From: Rhizobium sp. Q54
GTDB lineage: Bacteria > Pseudomonadota > Alphaproteobacteria > UBA2966 > CAIVPW01
Assembly (NCBI GenBank): GCA_945889645.1
Contig: CAMDCA010000025.1
Span: 1-32,144, forward strand
Direction: 5' to 3'
DNA: 32,144 nt
Shown here: one piece after another, positions 14,225 through 23,359 of the stretch
Numbering within the stretch: the first letter of the stretch is position 1
Layout: every line of letters begins with the position of its first letter
Made by a program: the position numbers and the translations under genes
Notes under the pieces: model-generated
Told to the model about the DNA's origin: nothing
Seen by the model: the letters and a program-made list of their open reading frames with translations, nothing else
Database searches by the model: none

Positions 14225-15115
14225 ATGGCAGACGTGAAGGATTCGCGAGGCCGTAAGCCGCGTCGCCCTCGCGGAGACCAGCGCAAGAAGACCGTCGGGC
14301 GCTCCCTCACAGCCCGCCCTTCGTGGCGCATAGAACAATGTGTCACGAGTGCCGACATCGACCGTATCGTTAAAGCAGTTGGCATCCGGCTCCCGTCCGG
14401 CGCTGCCCGGCCCAGTGTTCCGCTGGAGTCAGGCGCATCGAAAGACCATTGGGGGTCGCGATCGGCAGCGCTGCGTGCGCGGCTAGATTCGGCCGTCAAA
14501 CTCTGGAGATTCGAACAAAGCCTCGAGCGGCTTCCGACGCCACACGAAGTTTCGGATGCTTTTGCCAAGATTGATCGGCATGCAACAGCATTGCTCCAGA
14601 TCTTGGATCCCGACGGGCAAAGGCACCTTCACGCAGTCTTCTTGGAGTTGAGCCGCAGGGCACGGCGCGAAGGCACCAGAGGAATGGCGAGGCGCAATGC
14701 CCACGCCGATGACGCGACATTTGACGAGAAGTGGATTGTCGCAGGTACGGAGGCCGCAGCGTCTCTGGCGGATGTGGTCCCGCGGCTGCGCGATCTACGG
14801 CGATGGTCGCAAATGCCGACTGCGCAACGGTTCGGCATCACATCCGGTCGGATTCGCGCAGGCGAAGGTCCGCTCGACAACCTCCTTGGTCGACTAGCGC
14901 TTGCCTGGAAGGAAATCTGGGAACAACGGCCGACGCTCACTTTCGATCCGATCGAAGGCGAAGTTGTTGGCGGACCCTTCCTTAGCTTCCTTCGTGCGGT
15001 AGTGGACCCTCTGCTTGGGCCTAGTGCGCCGTCGGACGACGCGATTCGGCAAAGGATCGGATCGCTGCCGGGCCGGTCTCCGCGGCGGCGAACGCCTAAG
15101 GTGGAGTCAGAGTGA
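14225..15115 (+). CDS. Hypothetical protein of the integrated element
   Basis: A 296-residue protein that begins six bases after the integrase stop and is presumably co-transcribed with it. The N-terminus is strongly basic (RGRKPRRPRGDQRKKTVGRS) and the C-terminus is again Arg-rich. The middle is helical with Trp/Leu patterns, for example SAVKLWRFEQSLERLPTPHEV and LALAWKEIWEQRPTL. I recognise no catalytic motif, zinc site or membrane segment. The basic ends suggest nucleic-acid binding, but that is only a guess. Confidence 0.7.
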   Translation: MADVKDSRGRKPRRPRGDQRKKTVGRSLTARPSWRIEQCVTSADIDRIVKAVGIRLPSGAARPSVPLESGASKDHWGSRSAALRARLDSAVKLWRFEQSLERLPTPHEVSDAFAKIDRHATALLQILDPDGQRHLHAVFLELSRRARREGTRGMARRNAHADDATFDEKWIVAGTEAAASLADVVPRLRDLRRWSQMPTAQRFGITSGRIRAGEGPLDNLLGRLALAWKEIWEQRPTLTFDPIEGEVVGGPFLSFLRAVVDPLLGPSAPSDDAIRQRIGSLPGRSPRRRTPKVESE

Positions 15116-15198
15116 GAAAAAGGTCCGAGGCCACCTTATGAATTAGCATAGGAAGCGCGCTTCATACTCCGGCTGGATGCGTTTGCCGGAGGTTCGTC

Positions 15199-15471
15199 AT
15201 GGAGTTCTCAAATCGACCCCGCCGCCGCAGGGAAGCGGCTACCTACCTGTTCGAACGGCACGGCATCCAACGCACGCCTGGTACACTGGCCAAGCTTGCT
15301 TCGGTGGGCGGCGGCCCCGAGTTTCGCCGGGTAGGGCGCGTGCCGCTTTACTCGCTTGAGGCCCTTGATCGCTGGGCCGAATCGATGACGAGCCCGCCAG
15401 TCCACAACACCAGCGAACTCCGACGCGGCGCCGTGCTGCACAGCGCTAAGCGCACCAAGGCATCCTCATGA
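15199..15471 (+). CDS. Small helix-turn-helix protein, excisionase/AlpA-like
   Basis: A 90-residue protein with a good ribosome binding site (GGAGG at 15187-15191, eight bases from ATG). Its body, REAATYLFERHGIQRTPGTL followed by AKLASVGGGPEFRRVGRVPL and YSLEALDRWAES, has the winged-helix pattern of MerR/AlpA/Xis proteins: an initial helix-turn-helix, then the GxGPxFxxxGxxxxYxxxDLDxWxxS signature. In such elements it acts as recombination directionality factor or as an activator of the replication operon. Its last four bases overlap the start of the primase gene (ATGA), so the two are coupled. Confidence 0.8.
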   Translation: MEFSNRPRRRREAATYLFERHGIQRTPGTLAKLASVGGGPEFRRVGRVPLYSLEALDRWAESMTSPPVHNTSELRRGAVLHSAKRTKASS

Positions 15472-17753
15472 GCGGTGTTTCGGTGCCCCCCTACGCCGCA
15501 GTAGGCCAGCGCCTCATCGAGCGCGGCTTCTCCGCCATCCCCATCGTCCCCGGCGAAAAGCGCCCCGGTGAGTTCAAGGGCGGCGAATGGCGCGGGATGT
15601 ACCAATGGGACCGATTCTGCGACCGCATGCCGTCGCACTTCGAGATCGATATTTGGAGCGGCTGGCTCGACGCTGGCGTGTGCGTCGCGCTCGGCAAGAT
15701 CAGCAACCTCACCGCGATTGACTTCGACTACGGCAGCGACTCGGTGCGCGCCGCGCTTGAGGCGATCCTGCCGCCGTCGCCGGTGCGCAAAACCGGCAAG
15801 AAGGGCTACACCGCGTTCTACCAAGGGTACGCACTCGAGTCGCGGAAGTTCATCGTCGCCAAGCAGTCCGTGATCGAGGTGCTGGCGCAGGGCAAGCAAA
15901 CGGTCCTGCCGCCGACGATCCACCCCGACGGCATGCCGTACCGCTGGATCACGCAAGAGACGCTCGAAAGCATGACCGCTGGCGAGCTTCCGACGCTGCC
16001 CGCCGACCTGCACGAACAGATCGCGCGCACGCTGTCGCCGTTCCAGACCGACGAAGACCGAGGCTCGCCCGCCCCGCGCGCGCTGCAAGTGACCGAGGGA
16101 TCCTATTGGCGCGAGGTGAACGACCGCGCCATGGCCGACTTCGGCGTGTGGGTGCCGCAGCTTTTCCCGCACGCCAAGCCGAGCAGGATGGGCACCTACC
16201 GCGTCATCGCGCACTGGCGCGACTGCGAAAAGCCGAACGTGTCGATCCACAGCGAAGGCATCACGGATTGGGGCCTGGGCGAGAACATGACGCCGATCGA
16301 CCTCGTGATGAAGGCGACCGCCAGCGACCTCGAAGCGGCAACCAGATGGCTGAAAGACCGTGTAGGCATGCCGACATTGGACGCGCTGCCGATTATGGCG
16401 ATGAAGTCGATGGCGCAGGAGAAACCGGCGCCGGCGGTCGAGAAGATCGACGGCGACGGCGTGACTACCGAGGCTCCCGCTCCAGCGCTTCCAGCGGAGC
16501 GCCCCACGCCGCCTGCGCCAGCGGGCTACTTCAAGATCGAGGGCGCCGTTGGCATGTTTGTCGACCACATCAATAAGACGTCGCGCCGGCCGCAGCCCGT
16601 GCTCGCGGTCGGGGCCGTGCTCTGCGCCATCGGCGCGCTGATGGGGCGCAAGTACCGCAGCCCGACGAATCTCCGCACCAATCTCTACGCTATCTCGGTG
16701 GCCGACTCCGGCGCCGGCAAGAACCACGCCCGCGAGGAGATCGACCGTGTTCTGCGCGAGGCTGGACTCAGCAGGTACATCGGCGGCAACAAGATCGCCT
16801 CAGGCGCCGCATTGTTGACTGCCGCTCTGCGACAACCAGCAATCCTGTTCATGCAGGATGAGTTCGGCCAATTCCTATCGGCTATCACTGATCGTAGGCG
16901 CAGTCCCAAGCACGTTGTCGAAATTGTGGACTTGCTGACCGAACTCTTCACGACGGCCGCCACAACCTTCCGCGGGACTGAGTACGCCGACCAACGCGAA
17001 CGCCCTCGGCGAGACATCATCAATCCTTGCGTGTGCGTTTACGGAACGACTACGCCCCAGTCACTGTGGCCCTCATTGTCATCTGCCAATGCCTTCGATG
17101 GATCGCTGGCGCGCTTTCTCTTGTTTGAGACCGATGACAGCTATCCGCCGGCACACATGGCCGAAAATGGACCGCCGCCCAGAGAGCTTGTCGATCTTCT
17201 GAAACGCATCGCATCCCGTGAGGGAAACGTGGCAGACGTTCTTGCCGGCGACTCGCAGCCGCCCGAGCCGATTGTCGTGCCCTACACGAGCGACGCCGGA
17301 GCGCAGATTGGGGAGTTCGATGACACTTGCATCCAGACGCTTCGAGAGGCCGCAGGCACCAAGTTCTCGGCCGTTCTCGCGCGGCAGTTCGAGCTAACGA
17401 TCAAGGTCGCATTGATCAGCGCTGTCGGGCGCAATCCAGAACAACCAATCATCGACGTCGGCGACTTCGAGTGGGCGCGTCTCGTAGTTCAGCGCAGCAT
17501 CGACCTCATGGTCGGAAGCATAGAAAGATTCGTCGCGGACAACGAGACGGAGCGCAGGGCCAAGGCAATTCTCGAGTGCATCCGGAAAGCCGGCAAACAC
17601 GGAATCAGCAAGACCCAGCTAACAGTCAGGAATCAGTATCTCAAGGCGACCGAGATTGACGATGTGATCAAGACACTGATCCAATCAGAGCAGATCACGT
17701 TCGATGTTGTTCCGGGAAAAACGAAGCCGCAGACCATCTACCGGGCGCTGTGA
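15468..17753 (+). CDS. Prim-pol / DUF3987-type ATPase replication protein
   Basis: A 761-residue replication protein. Residues 1-185 are a bifunctional primase-polymerase domain: the GEKRP stretch, then LTAIDFDYG with the catalytic acidic pair near residue 84, and a later VIEVLAQGKQTVLPPTIHP segment containing the family basic and His residues. The central third has a DUF3987-like ATPase/helicase module with a Walker-A-like GAGKNHA (about 414-420) and ILFMQDEFGQF (about 458-468). The C-terminus looks like a small winged-helix segment. Such proteins drive replication of plasmids, satellite phages and integrative elements. The frame stays open for 51 codons beyond the TGA at 17751 with protein-like sequence, so relatives may be longer. 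Confidence 0.85.
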   Translation: MSGVSVPPYAAVGQRLIERGFSAIPIVPGEKRPGEFKGGEWRGMYQWDRFCDRMPSHFEIDIWSGWLDAGVCVALGKISNLTAIDFDYGSDSVRAALEAILPPSPVRKTGKKGYTAFYQGYALESRKFIVAKQSVIEVLAQGKQTVLPPTIHPDGMPYRWITQETLESMTAGELPTLPADLHEQIARTLSPFQTDEDRGSPAPRALQVTEGSYWREVNDRAMADFGVWVPQLFPHAKPSRMGTYRVIAHWRDCEKPNVSIHSEGITDWGLGENMTPIDLVMKATASDLEAATRWLKDRVGMPTLDALPIMAMKSMAQEKPAPAVEKIDGDGVTTEAPAPALPAERPTPPAPAGYFKIEGAVGMFVDHINKTSRRPQPVLAVGAVLCAIGALMGRKYRSPTNLRTNLYAISVADSGAGKNHAREEIDRVLREAGLSRYIGGNKIASGAALLTAALRQPAILFMQDEFGQFLSAITDRRRSPKHVVEIVDLLTELFTTAATTFRGTEYADQRERPRRDIINPCVCVYGTTTPQSLWPSLSSANAFDGSLARFLLFETDDSYPPAHMAENGPPPRELVDLLKRIASREGNVADVLAGDSQPPEPIVVPYTSDAGAQIGEFDDTCIQTLREAAGTKFSAVLARQFELTIKVALISAVGRNPEQPIIDVGDFEWARLVVQRSIDLMVGSIERFVADNETERRAKAILECIRKAGKHGISKTQLTVRNQYLKATEIDDVIKTLIQSEQITFDVVPGKTKPQTIYRAL

Positions 17754-18148
17754 TGGGACCGTTGCTTGCTCGAAGTTCCATTCGACGAGTCGGCCGAGGT
17801 TGAGGCGCTGAAGACCGCCAGAGTAGCCTCTTGGTTTCTTCAATCTTTCAATTCTTCAGGTGACGTACGTCCGGCTTTGCGATGCGCTTCTCTGGCCGAG
17901 CATCGATAGAAAGATTGAACTATTGAAGAATCTTCTCTTTCAATCATCGCCGGCCTCTGCTCACCAGCGCATCGCACTGCGTACTAGACGGCCGCGAGGC
18001 GCTACGGCGATTTCGCGGTCCGGGTGGGAGGATCACCGTCGAAGAATTGAAATCGGCCGCCACGCAGCGTGCACGCCGCTCTGGGGGCGCTTCGGACCCG
18101 TGACTACCTGCTGGCTCAGGACGGCGATCACGACAGGGATGAAATAGA
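17754..18148. other. Intergenic region with AT-rich iteron-like repeats (possible origin)
   Basis: No convincing gene. The most A/T-rich patch of the element holds TTCAATCTTTC (17840-17850) with its exact inverse GAAAGATTGAA at 17909-17919. ATTCTTCA (17852-17859) has its inverse TGAAGAAT at 17924-17931. CTTTCAAT appears at 17846-17853 and again at 17937-17944. The pairs are interleaved rather than nested, so this is not one simple hairpin. Position directly after the replication protein suggests an origin. A 95-residue open frame here (17860-18147) looks spurious. Confidence 0.45.
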
Positions 18149-18457
18149 TCATTCCTCCAGCTCATAGCCGGCGCTCCGCAAAACACTTCGGTTGTCCATT
18201 ACTCGACCCGCCATCCTGCCGATAGACGCTGCGTCTTCCAGTTCCCTCCTGACCGCCTTCCTTAGAACCAACTCTAGCTCCCGCGTGCTGCTGTCGAGTG
18301 CAGCTGCTACTTGTAGGGCCGACGCCAAGAATGCCGCCTTGTCAGGCGCGCTCGGATGCAGGTCCACAATCAGTTGCAGCATAAGGGGCCAGCGGCGGGC
18401 CCAGTCAGGCAGCTGATCCCATCCCGCCTCGTCAGTGGTTTCTCTTTCGCCACTCAT
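18149..18457 (-). CDS. Small hypothetical protein of the integrated element
   Basis: A 102-residue acidic, mostly helical protein starting MSGERETTDEAGWDQLPDWA, with AGAGG-like purines just upstream of the ATG. The middle segment (MLQLIVDLHPSAPDKAAFLASALQVAAAL) and the end (RKAVRRELEDAASIGRMAGRV) form amphipathic helices with no known motif. It is transcribed in the same direction as the DUF932 gene, 72 bases away, and opposite to the replication genes. Its function is unknown. Confidence 0.6.
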   Translation of the reverse strand: MSGERETTDEAGWDQLPDWARRWPLMLQLIVDLHPSAPDKAAFLASALQVAAALDSSTRELELVLRKAVRRELEDAASIGRMAGRVMDNRSVLRSAGYELEE

Positions 18458-18529
18458 GCACGGAACCTCTTGCGAATTTCAGCGCGGCCGAAGGTAGTCT
18501 GTGGGCGCGGTGCCAGGAGAAGAGGATAG

Positions 18530-19528
18530 CTAACCATGCGAATGAGCGGGGCGTCCGGGCGCCGCCTCAATCCGTGGTTCGTCGCCGGCTACACCCAATT
18601 CAGGAATGTACTCGTCCAACGAAAAACCGGGCGACTGGCAGCGACGACTGAAGTCAGTGACCCAGGCGCCGGCCAATCGCTGGAGTCCATGACGCTCGCG
18701 ATTCACTAAACGGTTCGACGGGGGCGCCGACGCGAACTCCGTGACCGCATTTAGCGCGGCGTATGCATTTTCTCCAAGCTGGCCTTCGTACCTGTCGCAA
18801 ATGCCCTGCACGTGGTGGTGCAGCCCATCCCATGCTTCCATCTCAGATCGACTCGGCTTAATCCTCGGGCGCAGACGCAACACCGCCTCAACCAGCGGAG
18901 TGAGGTGTCTGTTTGGAACCAGGAATCCACGGAACACCTTCAGGTAACCCGCAAGGGCTTCCTTCAGTTTTGTAAAGCGCTCGCCAGCGCGCTCGAATTC
19001 GACCGGCGCGAGCCGCACGCCTGGCCCGTGGGCGAACTTGAACTGGACTTGCGATTGTCTGAGCATCAACCCATTCGCGCACACCTTCCGGTAGAAGCCG
19101 ATGTCAAAGGTGAGAGCGCGCAAACCGTTGTAGCTGTTTGTCACGCGGATGAATGGGCCGTAGGCGTCCGGCCGGTCCTTAGCGACGACGGTTTCGAAAT
19201 CTAACGCGCCAGAGTTGTGAACCAGATCGATATAGCAGTGTGCCCCGCTCTGTGGAGCATCGACCGATCGCACCTGCCATTCGCCTTCGTGATTGCCGCC
19301 GAATGCCGCCCTGCAGCATTGGCGCGCTAGATCGAGCGCCTCCTGGTTGGTGACCACGCGGTAGCTTCGGGCAACGACGCCCACCACGCGATCAGCAGCC
19401 GCGTTCACAATGGCCTTCTTGCCTGGAATCGGGAGCGACCTCGCAGCGGCGCCCTGACCACCTTCCGCAAAAATTGGCCTTTCAACCACCGGAAACAGCA
19501 GGTCCTGCAGGCTCCTTAACCGTTCCAT
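18530..19528 (-). CDS. DUF932 family protein
   Basis: A 332-residue protein. The ATG at 19528 is chosen over upstream options because GGAGGAGAC lies directly before it. The segment VVARSYRVVTNQEALDLARQC starts the DUF932 core. It continues through FIRVTNSYNGLRALTFDIGFYRKVCANGL, a pattern recognisable in phage- and plasmid-encoded DUF932 proteins. The conserved Asn/Arg/Cys-containing block (RKVCANGLML) is intact. The biochemical role of the family is not established; its members are typical of mobile elements and may act on DNA or nucleotides. Here it sits between small unknown genes on the minus strand. Confidence 0.75.
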   Translation of the reverse strand: MERLRSLQDLLFPVVERPIFAEGGQGAAARSLPIPGKKAIVNAAADRVVGVVARSYRVVTNQEALDLARQCCRAAFGGNHEGEWQVRSVDAPQSGAHCYIDLVHNSGALDFETVVAKDRPDAYGPFIRVTNSYNGLRALTFDIGFYRKVCANGLMLRQSQVQFKFAHGPGVRLAPVEFERAGERFTKLKEALAGYLKVFRGFLVPNRHLTPLVEAVLRLRPRIKPSRSEMEAWDGLHHHVQGICDRYEGQLGENAYAALNAVTEFASAPPSNRLVNRERHGLQRLAGAWVTDFSRRCQSPGFSLDEYIPELGVAGDEPRIEAAPGRPAHSHG

Positions 19529-19724
19529 TGTCTCCTCCAGTAAGGTCCGCCACCAGAAACCGCAGACGCCTAGCTCTTCCAGTACCGGCCCGAGGAGAAG
19601 GTGGCACCATTTGGGTGCGGGCGGCGCCCGAACCAACTTCGCGCCGGCACGCGCGGCGTTTGGCTTCATCTGAGGCGGGCCACTGGCGGCGCGAATCAAC
19701 GGTCGCCGACTGTCCCCTGCTGGC

Positions 19725-19976
19725 TCACTTTGGGCGCTGATATGCGAACAAAGAGGTCCCGGCCAAACTGCGCTGCGCGACCCTAGAGCGCATCGGCCTT
19801 TGCAGGATTCGATTCAGCAGGACCTTTGCGCTGATCCGCTCGGCGCCAGGGATCACAAGCTGCGTTCCGTCGGTTGGGTAGCGCATTCGCGGAGCAGGAA
19901 CAGGCTTCTCCGTTCCAGGAATAACGAACTGGAGACCCGCTGAAGTTCGTTCGACGTTGAAGCGCGGCTTACGCAT
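19725..19976 (-). CDS. Small hypothetical protein with a duplicated VIPG motif
   Basis: An 83-residue basic protein from the ATG at 19976, with purines (GGACGGAG) seven or more bases upstream. Two short related segments, LQFVIPGTE and TQLVIPGAE, are separated by 26 residues, pointing to an internal duplication. The C-terminus is Arg-rich (RILQRPMRSRVAQRSLAG). No family is recognised. It is divergent from the restriction operon across a 303-bp gap, so it could be a regulator of it or simply an accessory gene. Confidence 0.5.
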   Translation of the reverse strand: MRKPRFNVERTSAGLQFVIPGTEKPVPAPRMRYPTDGTQLVIPGAERISAKVLLNRILQRPMRSRVAQRSLAGTSLFAYQRPK

Positions 19977-20279
19977 CTGCTCCGTCCTGCCTGCTACCGG
20001 TGGACGAATAGCAGACCACGTCTTCGTCGCCGCGACAAACGCCAACGCGGCCCTGCACTGCTTCAGCAGGCCCCGAGAACTGGACTGCGCGCACTTAGCG
20101 GCCGTAAGTCGCTGGCGCGGAATGCCCATTGGGCCGGCCCGAACTCGACCGACCGTCGGAATTCGTCTGACGACACACGGTGGTGCGCTCTGTCAGGATG
20201 TCTTCCTACCGTAGGATCACAGGTATTCGCCGTCAGGCTCGTATCAGGTTCTACTGAGCAAGCCAGAAGGCGTGTTCGA
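19977..20279. other. Divergent intergenic region ahead of the type III restriction operon
   Basis: No gene is seen. It must contain the promoter of the res-mod operon and probably that of the minus-strand small gene. A short dyad, CCTAC-C-GTAGG, is at 20205-20215, and AGAAGG at 20265-20270 serves as ribosome binding site nine bases before the res ATG. I could not identify confident -35/-10 boxes. Confidence 0.4.
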
Positions 20280-23200
20280 ATGAGTGACGAAGAGAATCCA
20301 TTCTTCGAGAAGCCGATCCTCAACTCGCCATACGACTATCCGGAGCGGCACTGGGAACTCGACAAGCGCGGCCAGCCGACGCAGCAGATCAGCCCCCGCC
20401 GCCGTCTGGCCGAATTCACCATTCCAATTCCGAGGGCTAGAGGCGTAGCTCAGCAGGCGCTTCCCCTCGAAGACGCTGACGGCATCTCGACAGAATCGCA
20501 CCGCTACGAGCTTGCGCGCATCAACGCCGTCCGCCGACAGGTGGACGCATGGCGCCTGCTACCGCAGGCCCAATGGAAGGTCACGCCGGAAACGGCGCGC
20601 CTCCTCGACCACTGGCGCAACCACAAGTTTGCAAGCATCAGGCCGTTCTTCTGTCAGGTCGAAGCGGTGGAGACGCTCATCTGGCTGACGGAAGTCGCGC
20701 CGCAACTTGGCAAGGTTGGCGAGCAGCTTCTTAGCGAACTGGAGACGGCGAATGAGGATGCCAATCCTGGACTGAAGCGGTTGGCGCTCAAGCTGGCCAC
20801 CGGTGCAGGAAAAACCACCGTGATGGCGATGATCATCGCCTGGCAGACGATCAATTCGGTGCGCCACCCGCAGAGCACGCGGTTCACGCGCGGATTCCTC
20901 GTAATTACGCCCGGCATCACGATCAAGGATCGACTGCGGGTGCTCAGGCCAAACGATCCGGACAGCTATTTCCGGAGCCGTGAACTCGTTCCTTCTGACC
21001 TAATCGACGAGATTCATAAGGCAAAAATTGTCATCACCAACTACCACGCATTCAAACACCGCGAGCGGCTCGATCTCTCCAAGGGTGGGCGCGCTCTGTT
21101 GCAGGGGCATGGTGAAGAACTCGACACCCGTGAGAGCGACGGCCAGATGATCCAACGGGTCATGCCTGAACTTATGGGTATGAAGAACATCTTTGTCCTG
21201 AACGACGAGGCGCACCACTGCTACCGGGAGAAGCCGCAGACCGAGGCCCCCGCGACAACCCTAACCGCCGATGACAAGGAGGACGCCAAACAGAACAACG
21301 AGGCCGCGCGTCTGTGGATTTCTGGCATCGAGGCCGTGAACCGCAAACTCGGCGTAGCGCGCGTGGCCGACCTCTCGGCAACTCCCTTCTTCCTGCAAGG
21401 ATCGGGGCACAGGGAGGGCATCTTGTTCCCGTGGACTATGAGCGACTTCTCGCTGATGGACGCCATCGAGAGTGGCATCGTGAAGCTTCCGCGAGTTCCG
21501 GTGTCGGACAACAGCATCTCCCGCGAGGAGATGCCCCTGTTCAGGAACCTCTGGAAGCACATCGGCAACAAGATGCCCAAGAAGAGGCCCGGCAAGGGCG
21601 CGGCGCTGAGCATCGCCGACATCCCCCCCCTCTTACAGACGGCGCTTGAAGCACTCTACGGACACTACAAACAGACCCATGAGCTTTGGGAGAAGGAAGG
21701 CATCTCGGTGCCGCCCTGCTTCATCGTCGTATGCAACAACACCGCTGCATCCAAACTGGTCTACGACTTCATCGCCGGTTGCCAGTCAGAGCGCGCCGAC
21801 GGCAGTACCGAGTACGAAGCTGGCCGCTTCCCGCTATTTAAAAATTACGACGATAACGGCGATCCGCTGCCACGCCCCAATACCCTATTGATTGACAGCC
21901 GACAGCTTGAATCCGGCGAGGCACTCGATGACAGCTTCCGCAAGGTCGCGGGTCCGGAAATCGAGCAGTTTCGACGCGATGTGCTGGAACGCGGCGGACC
22001 GCTGGCTGACGAAATCCGTGCTGGCAAAGAATTCGACGACGCGCGCCTCCTGCGGGAGGCGATGAATACCGTCGGTAAGGCGGGGCGACTTGGCGGGGGC
22101 ATCCGCTGCGTGGTGTCGGTGTCCATGCTCACGGAGGGCTGGGACGCGAACACCGTCACCCACGTACTGGGTGTGCGTGCGTTCGGCACGCAGTTACTGT
22201 GCGAGCAGGTCATCGGACGCGCCTTGCGGCGGCAATCCTACGACCTGAACGAAGACGGGCGTTTTAACGTCGAATATGCGGACGTGCTCGGCATCCCCTT
22301 TGACTTCACGGCCAAGCCGGTAATCACCAAACCGCAGCCGCCCCGCGAGACGGTTCATGTCAAAGCAGTTCGACCAGAGCGGGATCACCTCGAGATTCGA
22401 TTCCCGCGCGTGCAGGGCTACCGTGTCGATCTGCCCAGGGAGAACCTTGAAGCTCATTTCACGGCAGACTCGATACTGGAACTGACTCCGGCGCTGGTTG
22501 GGCCAACGAAGAACGAGAACGCCGGCATCATTGGCCAGCCCGTAGAGTTGAATCTGGTTCACACCGGCGCGGTGAGACCCTCGCAGGTGATCTACGACCT
22601 CACCTCGTACTTGCTGCTGACGAAATTCCGCGACTCCAACGGCGACCCGAAACTGTATCTGTTCGGGCAACTCAAGCGACTGGTCAAACAATGGATCGAG
22701 GGCTACCTCAAGCTCTCGTCTGGAACCTATCCCGCTCAGTTGAAGTACAAAATGCTGGCCGACATGGCCTGCAACAAGATCGTCGCGGCCATCACCTCGG
22801 CGTTCGTTGGCAAGCGGCCCATCGAAGCGGTTCTCGATCCCTATAACCCAGAGGGGAGCTCCGCGCAGGTCAACTTCACCACTTCGAGCCCCTTACGTTA
22901 CCCCACGGCCCCACATCGCAGCCACGTCAACTGGGCAATTCTCGACAGCAATTGGGAAGCCGAGTTCTGCAAGGTCGCGGAAAAGCACCCACGGGTGAGG
23001 GCCTACGTGCGCAATTCCGGCCTCGGTTTCGAGGTGCCCTACCGATACGGCCCCGAGACCCGACGCTATCTGCCGGACTTCATCGTGTTGGTGGACGACG
23101 GCCACGGCGAGAACGGCCTGTTGCACCTTGTTGTCGAGATCAAGGGCTACCGAGGAACTGACGCGCCGATCAAGAAGGAAACGATGGACGTCTACTGGGT

Positions 23201-23357
23201 GCCGGGCGTCAACAATCTCAGGGCCTATGGCCGCTGGGCGTTCGCCGAGTTTACTGACGTCTACACCCTGGCCTCTGACTTCGCAGACAAGGTCGAAGGG
23301 AAGTTCGACGAAATGATGAGAGAGGTCGTCGAGCACGCGGCCAAGGAGACGGCCTAG
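20280..23357 (+). CDS. res: Type III restriction endonuclease subunit (Res), BPTD_3080-like
   Basis: A 1025-residue DEAD/DEAH-type translocase-nuclease. Motif I is LATGAGKTT (about 172-180), DEAH is in FVLNDEAHH (about 308-311), and motif III is DLSATPF (about 364). The second RecA-like domain carries VVSVSMLTEGWDANTVTHVLG, and motif VI is QVIGRALRRQS (about 643-653). Near the C-terminus, LPDFIVLVDD followed by LLHLVVEIKG gives a PD-(D/E)xK nuclease site (Asp about 932, Glu 953, Lys 955). It cuts DNA after ATP-driven communication between unmethylated sites and acts with the Mod subunit two bases downstream. All motifs are intact, so I expect an active enzyme. Confidence 0.92.
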   Translation: MSDEENPFFEKPILNSPYDYPERHWELDKRGQPTQQISPRRRLAEFTIPIPRARGVAQQALPLEDADGISTESHRYELARINAVRRQVDAWRLLPQAQWKVTPETARLLDHWRNHKFASIRPFFCQVEAVETLIWLTEVAPQLGKVGEQLLSELETANEDANPGLKRLALKLATGAGKTTVMAMIIAWQTINSVRHPQSTRFTRGFLVITPGITIKDRLRVLRPNDPDSYFRSRELVPSDLIDEIHKAKIVITNYHAFKHRERLDLSKGGRALLQGHGEELDTRESDGQMIQRVMPELMGMKNIFVLNDEAHHCYREKPQTEAPATTLTADDKEDAKQNNEAARLWISGIEAVNRKLGVARVADLSATPFFLQGSGHREGILFPWTMSDFSLMDAIESGIVKLPRVPVSDNSISREEMPLFRNLWKHIGNKMPKKRPGKGAALSIADIPPLLQTALEALYGHYKQTHELWEKEGISVPPCFIVVCNNTAASKLVYDFIAGCQSERADGSTEYEAGRFPLFKNYDDNGDPLPRPNTLLIDSRQLESGEALDDSFRKVAGPEIEQFRRDVLERGGPLADEIRAGKEFDDARLLREAMNTVGKAGRLGGGIRCVVSVSMLTEGWDANTVTHVLGVRAFGTQLLCEQVIGRALRRQSYDLNEDGRFNVEYADVLGIPFDFTAKPVITKPQPPRETVHVKAVRPERDHLEIRFPRVQGYRVDLPRENLEAHFTADSILELTPALVGPTKNENAGIIGQPVELNLVHTGAVRPSQVIYDLTSYLLLTKFRDSNGDPKLYLFGQLKRLVKQWIEGYLKLSSGTYPAQLKYKMLADMACNKIVAAITSAFVGKRPIEAVLDPYNPEGSSAQVNFTTSSPLRYPTAPHRSHVNWAILDSNWEAEFCKVAEKHPRVRAYVRNSGLGFEVPYRYGPETRRYLPDFIVLVDDGHGENGLLHLVVEIKGYRGTDAPIKKETMDVYWVPGVNNLRAYGRWAFAEFTDVYTLASDFADKVEGKFDEMMREVVEHAAKETA

Positions 23358-23359
23358 CA

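Noticed and set aside
17860-18147. 95-residue plus-strand frame after the replication gene
   Set aside because: It overlaps the AT-rich repeat patch, lacks a ribosome binding site and has no coherent protein pattern.
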